Positions 1-6,212 of a DNA stretch of 8,952 bases are shown here, in pieces. The position numbers and the translations under genes are program-made. Position 1 is the stretch's first letter. Every line of letters starts with the position of its first letter. The DNA lies in the NCBI GenBank assembly GCA_043818215.1, contig JBDRGC010000200.1, positions 1-8,952 of the forward strand, read 5' to 3'. This DNA is from JBDRGC01 sp043818215 (GTDB lineage Bacteria > Chloroflexota > Anaerolineae > Anaerolineales > UBA11858). The notes beneath the pieces were generated by a model. That model made no database searches. It was not told the DNA's origin and worked only from the letters and a program-made list of their open reading frames with translations.

Positions 1-2
1 AA

Positions 3-20
3 CCCCCCCCCCCTTTTTTT
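3..20. repeat. Homopolymer block C11 then T7 at window edge
   Basis: Eleven C residues (3-13) are followed directly by seven T residues (14-20). They lie downstream of the small ORF that ends at 47. On the minus strand this reads A7 then G11, so it is not a U-tract terminator for the minus-strand genes. A weak GCGA/TCGC pairing around 34-46 precedes it. Nothing else is recognisable in 1-46. A homopolymer this long at the edge could be real, or could mark a contig end or sequencing error. Confidence 0.6.
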
Positions 21-46
21 CTATTTTTCGAGGCGATATTTTTTCG

Positions 47-316
47 CTACAACACACCCAGTAATCCAGGTCTAAAAAAGAGTGTTGTGGCAATCAAAAA
101 ACGATCGTTAGAATACGGCTCGACAAAACCGTTTCCCAAAAACGAGGAGACAACAAATGAAATTCTCGGTGCCTTTGGGGTTGAGGCCTGCGCAGCCGCC
201 TGCAATAGACGTGTGCGCCCATTGGCGGGAGGATTCTTTCCGGCCATCCAATTCTTCAATATTCGTCCCAGGCTGGCGTCCAAAGTATCCTTCTTGTACT
301 GCCTACGTAAACTCAT
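47..316 (-). CDS. Small basic hypothetical protein overlapping the sigma factor gene
   Basis: I do not recognise this 89-residue protein. The ATG at 316 lies inside the last codons of the sigma factor gene, in another frame, so the genes overlap by 14 bases. GGGAGGTG sits four bases upstream of the ATG (321-328) and is the strongest ribosome binding site in the window; this favours a real, translationally coupled gene over a chance frame. A longer reading from 343 ignores that site. The N-terminal half is rich in Lys and Arg (LRRQYKK, LGRILKNWMAGK) and Ala (LLQAAAQAS). The C-terminal half is more hydrophobic and ends FFRPGLLGVL, with no clear membrane helix, zinc-finger or anti-sigma motif. 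A gene directly after an ECF sigma factor is often its regulator, but nothing in the residues shows that here. The second half is AT-richer than its neighbours, so a frameshift or decayed end is possible. Confidence 0.5.
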   Translation of the reverse strand: MSLRRQYKKDTLDASLGRILKNWMAGKNPPANGRTRLLQAAAQASTPKAPRISFVVSSFLGNGFVEPYSNDRFLIATTLFFRPGLLGVL

Positions 317-878
317 ACTGCACCTCCCGTATTCCCGCTCCATCGGATTCGAGGTGTTTCTTCAAAGCCTGCCGGCTATAATGAAGGCGGGATTTCACCG
401 TCCCTACGGGCACATCTAGAACTTCAGAAATCTCGTGTAAAGAAAGATCATTGATGTAATACAAAACTACTACAGCACGTTGAGGCAGCGATAAAGTGCC
501 TATCGCCCGATGGACACCACGCCACTCATCTTCCATTTCGATTAAATAAGATGGCGATTGTTTCTGGCTCCCGGTCAGCCATTCGGCCATGTCTTCTAAC
601 GGGCGCAGCCAGCGGTTATGGCGTTTGACCCAGGTATAGGTCAGATTCATGGTTGTTCGATAGAGCCAGGGTTCTAGAGGTCGCTCAGGGTCTATGCGGT
701 TGGCGAAGCGGTGTACACGCAAGAAAACGTCTTGCATCAAGTCCGCGGCCGCAGCATCATCTCCTGTAATTGCTAACGCCGTGCGATAAACCAGATGCTG
801 GTGACGATCATAAAGTTCCCCCAGGGCAATCAGGCTGCCCTCCTGAAGTCGAATTATCAATTCGCGATCACTTGACAC
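303..878 (-). CDS. ECF-type RNA polymerase sigma factor (sigma-70 family)
   Basis: This 191-residue protein has the two-domain layout of extracytoplasmic-function sigma factors, which direct RNA polymerase to a small set of promoters. Region 2 spans about residues 19-88, with LGELYDRHQHLVYRTALAI, the core-binding DLMQDVFLRVHR segment and PWLYRTTMNLTYTWVKRH. After a short linker, region 4 spans about 124-176, with LSLPQRAVVVLYY and the helix-turn-helix LSLHEISEVLDVPVGTVKSRL that reads the -35 box. There is no C-terminal extension and no fused anti-sigma domain. I chose GTG at 878 because GAGAGGT lies nine bases upstream and because a TATAAT box at 914-919 would put the transcript start near 907. 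An in-frame TTG at 896 would give 197 residues but leaves almost no leader. The gene lies 327 bases downstream of the DUF58 gene, with its own promoter between, and overlaps a small ORF at its 3' end. Its target regulon cannot be told from the sequence. Confidence 0.93.
   Translation of the reverse strand: MSSDRELIIRLQEGSLIALGELYDRHQHLVYRTALAITGDDAAAADLMQDVFLRVHRFANRIDPERPLEPWLYRTTMNLTYTWVKRHNRWLRPLEDMAEWLTGSQKQSPSYLIEMEDEWRGVHRAIGTLSLPQRAVVVLYYINDLSLHEISEVLDVPVGTVKSRLHYSRQALKKHLESDGAGIREVQYEFT
321..328 (-). promoter_or_regulatory. Strong Shine-Dalgarno site for the small ORF
   Basis: The minus strand reads GGGAGGTG, then CAGT, then ATG at 316. This near-perfect anti-16S match lies within the sigma factor reading frame (codons for Arg-Glu-Val). 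It decides the start of the 89-residue ORF and implies that ribosomes finishing the sigma factor can restart immediately. Confidence 0.6.
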
Positions 879-887
879 GTAATGTCT

Positions 888-894
888 ACCTCTC
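888..894 (-). promoter_or_regulatory. Ribosome binding site for the sigma factor GTG start
   Basis: The minus strand reads GAGAGGT nine bases before the GTG at 878. This site lies inside the reading frame of the alternative TTG start at 896, and it is the main reason to prefer the shorter protein. Confidence 0.5.
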
Positions 895-913
895 AAATTG
901 TGAATTGTCTCTT

Positions 914-946
914 ATTATATACTACTTACTCTCTGAATTGGTTCAA
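914..946 (-). promoter_or_regulatory. Candidate promoter of the sigma factor gene
   Basis: On the minus strand a perfect -10 hexamer TATAAT (914-919) lies in an AT-rich stretch. The best -35-like hexamer is TTGAAC (941-946), 21 bases upstream, which is longer than the usual 16-18, so the -35 assignment is weak. Predicted transcription starts near 907, about 29 bases before the GTG. The TGAACC element loosely recalls the GAAC core of ECF -35 boxes, so autoregulation is conceivable but only speculative. Confidence 0.45.
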
Positions 947-977
947 TTGACTTATTTCTGAATAAGTTGGCAAAGAA

Positions 978-1091
978 TTTTGTACACGGATTTCACGGAC
1001 ACCGTGCCGGTACGGTGTAAAGCGAAATAATAAAGGAAAAAATCCGTGGTATCCGTGACATCGTGCCCGAAGGGTAAATCCGTGTACAAAA
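978..1091. repeat. 114 bp inverted-repeat element with 16 bp perfect arms
   Basis: TTTTGTACACGGATTT at 978-993 is the exact reverse complement of 1076-1091. Inside the left half is a smaller palindrome, CACCGT-GCCGGT-ACGGTG (1000-1017). The right half carries a diverged direct copy of the same module (GACACCGTGCCGG near 998 against GACATCGTGCCCG near 1057). The heptamer CACGGAT or its complement occurs exactly four times (985, 1042, 1051, 1078). The element fills much of the 309-base spacer between the DUF58 stop and the sigma factor start; the rest (1092-1205) shows nothing recognisable. No clear target-site duplication and no ORF is visible. It could be a MITE or REP-like element, or a structured RNA or regulatory site. 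It is not a classic terminator for the minus-strand genes, because the T-run precedes rather than follows the hairpin. Confidence 0.7.
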
Positions 1092-1205
1092 AAACAGTCA
1101 TCGTTATTGGGGAAAAACTCTAATAATAAGGGCATCTTCCTGAATTCTATTGTCGTATTCCTTGAAAGTCAAGTCATCGCGTTCATTTATCTAAAAAATT
1201 TATCG

Positions 1206-2462
1206 TCATCTACAATTGCTCAACGCTTCTCCCAGATTTATGCCGTTTTCCACAAGGCTGACGGGGACTGCAAGTGAACGAATAGAGGCTGCCAACTCGT
1301 CCGTGCCGGGGGAGCCGTCAAAGGAAGCGGCATCCAATAAAACCACCACCGGGCGCAAACTCATACGCGCGATATGATCCACGCTAACGGCAACATCTGG
1401 GCGGGTCGAGGAACTGATCAAGATCACAATGCTGCCGCGCGGCAAATGCCGGGCATGGGCCGAAATCAAGGATGATAATGACACCTCGCCAACCGCCTGC
1501 GATAGGGCCAACGTTTCTAATATTTTTCCCAATTGACGCGGGCCTCGGTCGGGCGGCAATAGGTACAAGGATTGCCCATAGCTGACGAACCCCACTGCGC
1601 GGCCGCGTTTAATATAGTATCTCGCTAACGAGGCGGCAATGCTGACCCCATATTCTTCTGTTGATGGCGGCAGGGCTGTTTTCTCAGCAGATTCTAAGAG
1701 CAGGCTGCCCACATCTGTCAGCGGCGTGAACGGCATGGCGGCCTGCACATCCTGCTCACTATCGCAGAAAATCCACACATCGGCGCGCGGATCCAATTCG
1801 AATTCCTTAACCATCAAGCGGGAACGCCGGGCCGTGCTGGCCCAATGGATGCGGTTCAAGGCGTCACCCTGTGCGTACTCGCGCACACCGGAGGCATTGG
1901 GCGTGATCTGGTGAGTTTTACGGCGCAGGCCCTCGCCCCCGGGTAATAAGCCAGGAGGGTTGGGAAAAGCGCTCACATCCACCATATAAGGATAAACCAA
2001 CAAAGTTTCTTTGGAGGGCACAGTGAGGCTGACTTGAAACAACCCAAACACATCTCCTGCGACCAATTCGGTTGGGCCTAGAGGAAACATCCCCCGGTGC
2101 AGTAAGCGCGTGCGTGAAAGATAAAACTGCGACTGCCGTCCTCCAACACGAGTGAAGACGCGTGAGCCTCGCGCTCCGGGCAGTTTGGATCGATCCCGCA
2201 CTTCCAGCCACAAAATCGGGAAACGGCTGGCATTGCGAATATTGAATTGCTCAGTTAATACCTGCCCCGCTTGAGCGCGGTGAAGGCGCGTCCTGCGCTG
2301 GGCGTGAAGGCCCCGCAAAGACAGCCTGGCCCACAGCCAGCTTCCAGCCAACAAGAATACCCACAAATAAACCAATTGCGAATACAGCGCGTTGCCGGTG
2401 ACTCCCAGGGCAAACAAACTCACCGCCAACAGTGCCAGTACCACGCGCAGCGAAACGCTCAT
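1206..2462 (-). CDS. DUF58 / von Willebrand-like domain protein
   Basis: This 418-residue protein has the normal length and plan of DUF58 proteins, which occur beside MoxR ATPases and are thought to be membrane-anchored partners of them. Two N-terminal helices (about 7-24 and 29-46) anchor it. A beta-rich segment follows at about 65-165 (LTEQFNIRNASRFPILWLEV). The DUF58 signature lies at 192-222: GVREYAQGDALNRIHWASTA, then RRSRLMVKEFE. A von Willebrand-like fold follows, with strands VWIFCDSE (229-236), AVGFVSYG (289-296), SIVILISSSTRP (344-355) and PVVVLLDA (371-378). The metal-site motif DxSxS is degraded to DSEQD (234-238), which argues against classic MIDAS metal binding. The ATG shares its A with the TAA of the MoxR gene (TAATG), so the two are translationally coupled; GAGGCG lies just upstream. 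No C-terminal membrane segment is seen. Confidence 0.92.
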   Translation of the reverse strand: MSVSLRVVLALLAVSLFALGVTGNALYSQLVYLWVFLLAGSWLWARLSLRGLHAQRRTRLHRAQAGQVLTEQFNIRNASRFPILWLEVRDRSKLPGARGSRVFTRVGGRQSQFYLSRTRLLHRGMFPLGPTELVAGDVFGLFQVSLTVPSKETLLVYPYMVDVSAFPNPPGLLPGGEGLRRKTHQITPNASGVREYAQGDALNRIHWASTARRSRLMVKEFELDPRADVWIFCDSEQDVQAAMPFTPLTDVGSLLLESAEKTALPPSTEEYGVSIAASLARYYIKRGRAVGFVSYGQSLYLLPPDRGPRQLGKILETLALSQAVGEVSLSSLISAHARHLPRGSIVILISSSTRPDVAVSVDHIARMSLRPVVVLLDAASFDGSPGTDELAASIRSLAVPVSLVENGINLGEALSNCR

Positions 2463-3421
2463 TATTTCGCCTCGCGGACCAAGTCCCCGCCGGGAACCGG
2501 CACCTTCCCCACGATTTCGGTCAAAATTTGCTCCGGACTCACATCCTGCAAACGAGCCGCCGGGCCGAGAATCAAGCGGTGGGCCAGGACTGGTTCAACC
2601 AGCGCTTTGATGTCGTCGGGGAGCACAAAATCCCGCCCATCCATGGCGGCCGTGGCTTTGCTGGCGTGGAATAATGCCAGGCTGGCGCGCGGGCTGGCAC
2701 CCAAGTAAATCTCGTGGTGCAGCCGGGTTTGCCGCGCCAACTCCACAATATAAGATTTCACCGCGGGGGCAACGTATACCGATTTGACCTGCTCTTGGGC
2801 TGCTAACAATTCTTCGACGGGGGCAACCTGGGTCATATCATCCAATGGGTGATGGTGATGCTGGCTGTCTAAGATTCTGATCTCATCCTTTTTTTCTGGA
2901 TACCCCAGGCGGATGCACAGCAAAAAGCGATCCAGTTGGGCTTCAGGCAAAGGGAAGGTGCCCTCGTATTCGATGGGGTTCTGGGTTGCCAGCACCATAA
3001 AGGGTTCCGGCAGCGGGTGAGTGACACCATCCACAGTGATTTGGCGCTCCTGCATGGCCTCCAGCAAAGCGGATTGAGTTTTGGGAGTGGCGCGATTGAT
3101 CTCGTCGGCCAAAACGATTTGCGACACCACCGGGCCTGGACGGAACTCGAATTCGCGGCTGACCTGGTTGAAGATCGAGACTCCGGTCACATCGCTGGGC
3201 AGCATATCGGGGGTGAACTGGAGGCGGTTGAAAGAACACCCCAACGAGCGCGCCAGGCTGCGAGCCAGCATGGTCTTCCCAACGCCAGGCACATCTTCGA
3301 TCAGGATATGCCCCTGACTTAGCAGCCCGACAACGAGCAGTCTCACAGAGGGTCGCTTGCCGATGATCACCTGCTCGATATTATCTATTAGACGGTTGGC
3401 GAAAGATTGTGTTTGGGACAT
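2462..3421 (-). CDS. MoxR-family AAA+ ATPase
   Basis: This is a cytoplasmic ATPase of 319 residues, the usual size for MoxR proteins, which act as chaperones that mature or assemble partner complexes, commonly DUF58 or von Willebrand proteins. Walker A is DVPGVGKT (43-50) and Walker B is IVLADEINRA (102-111). The MoxR-typical KTQSALLEAMQE follows (114-125). Sensor 1 is LATQNPIEYEGTFPLPEAQ (144-162), then LDRF (163-166). The lid carries the sensor 2 motif GASPRAS (241-247) and ends with DFVLPDDIKALVEPVLAHR. All ATPase residues expected of an active enzyme are present. The ATG at 3421 is supported by AAAGGAG five bases upstream (3427-3433). A longer in-frame reading to 3514 is rejected because it runs into intergenic repeats. 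A four-histidine run at 188-191 is a small oddity. The gene overlaps the DUF58 gene by one base and follows the transglutaminase gene after a 197-base repeat-bearing spacer. Confidence 0.96.
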   Translation of the reverse strand: MSQTQSFANRLIDNIEQVIIGKRPSVRLLVVGLLSQGHILIEDVPGVGKTMLARSLARSLGCSFNRLQFTPDMLPSDVTGVSIFNQVSREFEFRPGPVVSQIVLADEINRATPKTQSALLEAMQERQITVDGVTHPLPEPFMVLATQNPIEYEGTFPLPEAQLDRFLLCIRLGYPEKKDEIRILDSQHHHHPLDDMTQVAPVEELLAAQEQVKSVYVAPAVKSYIVELARQTRLHHEIYLGASPRASLALFHASKATAAMDGRDFVLPDDIKALVEPVLAHRLILGPAARLQDVSPEQILTEIVGKVPVPGGDLVREAK

Positions 3422-3426
3422 AAAAA

Positions 3427-3433
3427 CTCCTTT
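3427..3433 (-). promoter_or_regulatory. Ribosome binding site deciding the MoxR start
   Basis: The minus strand reads AAAGGAG, then TTTTT, then ATG at 3421. The site fixes the start at the MSQTQSF N-terminus, the normal beginning of the family, and excludes the 31-residue upstream extension. Confidence 0.75.
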
Positions 3434-3460
3434 GAGTGGGTTTGCTGGGTGGGAGAACAG

Positions 3461-3604
3461 AGCACGGATAATCAGAATGGGCGGATTTGGCGCGTACTTA
3501 TCGGTGCATAGCAAAGCACGGATTATCAGAATGGGCGGATAAAGAGCAGAGCACGGATACCGGAATGGGCGGATACTTTTCGGTGCATTCTGTGAATCCG
3601 TGCT
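3461..3604. repeat. Three ~26 bp direct repeats plus an inverted end
   Basis: Units at 3461-3486, 3515-3540 and 3550-3574 share AGCACGGAT, then ATCAGAATGGGCGGAT. Units 1 and 2 differ at one base; unit 3 has a slightly changed middle and is one base shorter. A second motif, ACTT(A/T)TCGGTGCAT, follows units 1 and 3 (3496-3509 and 3575-3588). The block ends with GAATCCGTGCT (3594-3604), the inverse of the unit start, so unit 3 and this end could form a hairpin. The array fills most of the spacer between the transglutaminase stop and the MoxR start. No clear promoter was seen. The array has no run of T after the hairpin on the minus strand, so a terminator call is not supported. There are too few units, too unevenly spaced, for CRISPR. 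Confidence 0.75.
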
Positions 3605-3618
3605 ATCCTGCTTGCTGG

Positions 3619-6039
3619 CTACAAACCTTTGCCGAAAAGCCGGCGCAGGCGCACTTTATACGAGTAGGCGCGGATTTTACGAGCCAGGGATCGAGCCATT
3701 TTAACGTTAGCCAATTGCGCTCCATAGATTGCGTTCTGATATTCAGCGAGTAAAGTTTGCACAGTCTCGGAAATATCGGGAAGCTGGAGGGACAGAGCGG
3801 CGGCGCGCTCACTGGGTGTGTCGGCCTGAGCCGGAGAATGCCCTAGCCGAGTCAAAGCACGGTTTATTTCGTGGAAGGCGCGCTGCAACGCAGAAAGACC
3901 AGACCAACGCGCCCACCGCCGCAAACCTGATGGCGAACGAATATTTATCCGCAGCAGCCGCATCTCTATCAAAACCGGCATCGGGGGGAAGTTTCTGAAA
4001 CGGCGCAGATATTTCCAGAATAACAGGATCACCCCTAAAATGAGGCAGAAGCTCACCCATCGGGAGGCGGATTCCCCGTGGCTCTCACCGGCCGGAGGCA
4101 ATTCCTCGGGAGGTGCGAATTCGTCTTCGGGGAACTGTCCGCTTTCGGGATATGGGTCAGCTTCGTCATCCCGGTCAGATTGGGAATCCGCCGCACGGTT
4201 GGCGGCATCTTCTTCTAGCGGGCGCAGCAGGGCATTTTGGTTGACACTCGGCTCGAATTCCACCCAACCAATGCCGGGGAAAAATATCTCGGGCCAGCTA
4301 TGTGCATTTTTCGCCAGGACGCGGAAAATTTGGCGGCTGTTCGCTCTTTCCACGAAATCTCCGGGGTCGGCGTCCACGTTGCCGCCCAGCGCCGGTCTTC
4401 CCACCGCGTCCAACAAGAGTTCTCCCTGGGTGTACCCTGCGGCCAAGCGTGCCGGGATTCCCAAAGAGCGTGCCAAGACAACTTCCGCAGAGGCATAGTA
4501 ATTGCAAAAGCCTTGCTGCAAATCGAAGAGCATCCAATCCAGCGGTTCCTGGGTTCGAGGGAGTTCGGGCAGCCTCTCGACATAGCTGATATGGGTGCGC
4601 AGGTATGCGGTGATGGCTGCGATTTGGTCGTAGGGGTTATCTTTGCCAGCGGCGATCTGGCCGGCCAATGCCAGGGTGCGCGGCGTGATGGAGGCGGGCA
4701 ACTGCAAATACTTCTTCGTGATCCAGTCCGGATAATCTGTGCCTGCGGCGCGCAGTTCGGTGATGGTTACATCGTGGAGCGAAGCCTGCACCTCGTAGAC
4801 CTCGCCAGCCATCAGGGGAGGTGTGGCGTGCATGGCGGCAATATCTATCGTGTTGTCCGGGGCGGGGATGGTTTCTAGCTCCACAGGGCGGCTAACCCAG
4901 CGAAGTTGAGAGGGGGCGTAAAGAGTGGAGAGGGAGATATGAGTTGTGATTTTCACCGCCGCGTCCCACTGCGCTTCGTAAACGGGGAATACCAGTTCAA
5001 ATTGATCGGGGGTAGCAAATTCGGTTTTTGTGCGCGTGTTGCTCCACAAGCCATCTTCGTAATGATCGTAATGCCGGGCGCGCCAGTAATAGCGCATTCC
5101 CGTCGATGGCAGCGGCGGAGCTTCGATAGAAAGGACGAGATCATCGCCCAGGGGGACACCGCGTCCCATTGGCAGTTCGTCGCCGTAGTACCCCCTTATG
5201 CCCCCCACTGGAACCAATCCGACAGAAGATCTAAGGGCCGCAAAGGCGTTACCCAGGTACTCACTCATCGAATGCCACGGGGTCATAGCTCGCTGCCAGG
5301 ATTGTTCGGCGGGCGTTAGAGCCTCTGCAATCGCGGGTACGTTCCAGGCCATAATCACCAATAATCCAGCTGTCACCACGGTTCCCACAATGAGATCGAA
5401 GCCGATATGAAATGGGAGCGGGATATGATTTTTTTGCCATTGGGCATGGCGGTCTAAAAAATATAGGCGTGCAACCAGGAACAAAGCTACGAAAATGTAA
5501 AATCCTAGAAACCTGGCGTTCAACTCATCTTGATAGCTATAGGCGTTGATCACCATGATGGCAACGCCCCCCGGAAGCACAGCCAGCCAGGGGCTTCCTT
5601 GCCGGACGAGCGCATATCCGGCGTAAAGACTCATACCCCATGTTAGGATGGCAACAATGCTCAAAAACAGCAAGGGGTCAGTAACATCTTGCTGCCCCGC
5701 GAGGCGTCCAAAAGCAATTTCATACCGCCCCCAGAGGCTGGTCATGCGTTCGAGCCAGAGGATGCCGCGTCCTAATATCAGCCCCAATTGCCAGGGGACA
5801 ATTGCCAGGCCATAAACGAAGGCGAAAAAAGTGACCTTTGCGGGAGAAAACCGGCTAACCCCCAAAGCCAGTCCAGCAATGCCCCCCAACAGAGCCAGAG
5901 CCAGGGTGATCTGCAAATCGTTGACCCAGTCCGTGGCCGTCAAACGAGCAGCCACACTTTGCATGGCCACCAGCAAGAGAATAGCGGCCAGCCAATCCCA
6001 CCAGCGGGAGCGAGAGGGGGGGGGAAGTTGAGGAGGCAT
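3619..6039 (-). CDS. TgpA-like membrane transglutaminase (DUF3488/DUF4129 type)
   Basis: This 806-residue integral membrane protein is a likely surface transglutaminase or protease-like enzyme. Seven predicted helices occupy the N-terminal 235 residues (about 14-32, 43-62, 66-90, 126-145, 150-168, 176-194, 213-232), as in DUF3488/TgpA proteins. A long extracytoplasmic part follows. The transglutaminase core includes AYLRTHISYVERLP (478-491), the nucleophile in QQGFCNYYASAEVVLARSLG (Cys512) with IPARLAAGY, and His580 in KNAHSWPEIFFPGIGW. The third catalytic position, usually Asp, is Glu596 in GWVEFEPS. An acidic Pro/Glu/Asp-rich linker (604-660) leads to a last helix (661-676) and a cytoplasmic DUF4129-like tail with TPSERAAALS (741-750). 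The gene lies upstream of MoxR and DUF58 genes, its usual partners. The ATG at 6039 begins just before the first helix, but no Shine-Dalgarno site precedes it; the leader is repeat DNA. Codons 6-8 form a C9 run. Confidence 0.92.
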   Translation of the reverse strand: MPPQLPPPSRSRWWDWLAAILLLVAMQSVAARLTATDWVNDLQITLALALLGGIAGLALGVSRFSPAKVTFFAFVYGLAIVPWQLGLILGRGILWLERMTSLWGRYEIAFGRLAGQQDVTDPLLFLSIVAILTWGMSLYAGYALVRQGSPWLAVLPGGVAIMVINAYSYQDELNARFLGFYIFVALFLVARLYFLDRHAQWQKNHIPLPFHIGFDLIVGTVVTAGLLVIMAWNVPAIAEALTPAEQSWQRAMTPWHSMSEYLGNAFAALRSSVGLVPVGGIRGYYGDELPMGRGVPLGDDLVLSIEAPPLPSTGMRYYWRARHYDHYEDGLWSNTRTKTEFATPDQFELVFPVYEAQWDAAVKITTHISLSTLYAPSQLRWVSRPVELETIPAPDNTIDIAAMHATPPLMAGEVYEVQASLHDVTITELRAAGTDYPDWITKKYLQLPASITPRTLALAGQIAAGKDNPYDQIAAITAYLRTHISYVERLPELPRTQEPLDWMLFDLQQGFCNYYASAEVVLARSLGIPARLAAGYTQGELLLDAVGRPALGGNVDADPGDFVERANSRQIFRVLAKNAHSWPEIFFPGIGWVEFEPSVNQNALLRPLEEDAANRAADSQSDRDDEADPYPESGQFPEDEFAPPEELPPAGESHGESASRWVSFCLILGVILLFWKYLRRFRNFPPMPVLIEMRLLRINIRSPSGLRRWARWSGLSALQRAFHEINRALTRLGHSPAQADTPSERAAALSLQLPDISETVQTLLAEYQNAIYGAQLANVKMARSLARKIRAYSYKVRLRRLFGKGL
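6016..6024 (-). repeat. C9 homopolymer near the transglutaminase start
   Basis: On the coding strand nine C residues encode three prolines (residues 6-8), just before the first membrane helix. Gain or loss of one base would stop production of the whole protein, so the tract is a possible slippage switch. It could also be a neutral low-complexity run next to the repetitive leader. Confidence 0.6.
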
Positions 6040-6045
6040 GTGGGG

Positions 6046-6130
6046 GAGTTAGGAGTTAGGGGTTAGGGAGTTAGGGGTTAGGGACTTAGGGGTTAGGGAA
6101 GTAGGGGGTTAGGGAGTTAGGGGGTTAGGG
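6046..6130. repeat. TTAGGG-type tandem array with 15-16 bp dimer period
   Basis: On the plus strand the stretch is made of units alternating between GAGTTAGG and G(G)GTTAGG. Five dimer copies can be laid out: 6053-6067, 6068-6082, 6083-6097, 6098-6113 and 6114-6129, the first three 15 bp and the last two 16 bp. Runs of three to five G separated by short TTA or AGTTA spacers could fold as G-quadruplexes on the plus strand, which is the template strand for the minus-strand genes. The array ends seven bases before the transglutaminase ATG, so it forms that gene's leader. Likely strand-slippage expansion; function unknown. Confidence 0.85.
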
Positions 6131-6131
6131 A

Positions 6132-6212
6132 TTCCTGGTTCCTGGTTTCCTGATTCCTGGTTTCCTGGTTTCCTGGTTTCCTGGTTCCTAGTCCCTGATC
6201 CCTGACACCTGA
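6132..6212. repeat. TTTCCTGG-type 7-8 bp tandem array
   Basis: Eleven degenerate units of seven or eight bases (TTCCTGG, TTTCCTGG, TTTCCTGA, TTCCTAG, TCCCTGA, CACCTGA) follow without gaps. The best-conserved copies, three identical TTTCCTGG units, are at 6161-6184, and the array decays toward 6212. It begins one base after the TTAGGG-type array and ends two bases before the transporter's TGA. On the minus strand it reads as repeated CCAGGAAA, giving a string of AGGAA elements in any transcript. Together the two arrays account for almost all of the spacer at 6040-6214; no separate promoter or terminator is visible there. Confidence 0.85.

Noticed and set aside
87..419. Plus-strand frame across the small ORF and sigma gene end
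   Set aside because: It runs antisense through the sigma factor C-terminus and has no convincing ribosome binding site, whereas the minus-strand frame has a strong one.
978..1091. Rho-independent terminator for the DUF58 gene
   Set aside because: On the minus strand the T-run lies before the hairpin, and the arms are separated by more than 80 bases.
926..1135. 69-codon minus-strand frame in the spacer before the sigma gene
   Set aside because: It is made mostly of the inverted-repeat element and has no ribosome binding site or recognisable protein character.
3422..3514. N-terminal extension of the MoxR protein by 31 residues
   Set aside because: The extra codons come from the intergenic repeats, and the ATG at 3421 has a good ribosome binding site and the normal family N-terminus.
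3461..3574. Short CRISPR array
   Set aside because: Three imperfect units with gaps of 28 and 9 bases, shared motifs within the gaps and no cas gene.
4237..4878. Plus-strand open frame of 213 codons inside the transglutaminase gene
   Set aside because: It is the antisense shadow of a gene with clear family motifs, shows no recognisable domain and arises from codon bias.
6046..6130. TTAGGG repeats as a telomere or eukaryotic contamination
   Set aside because: The units are degenerate, vary between seven and eight bases, and lie between two clearly bacterial genes.
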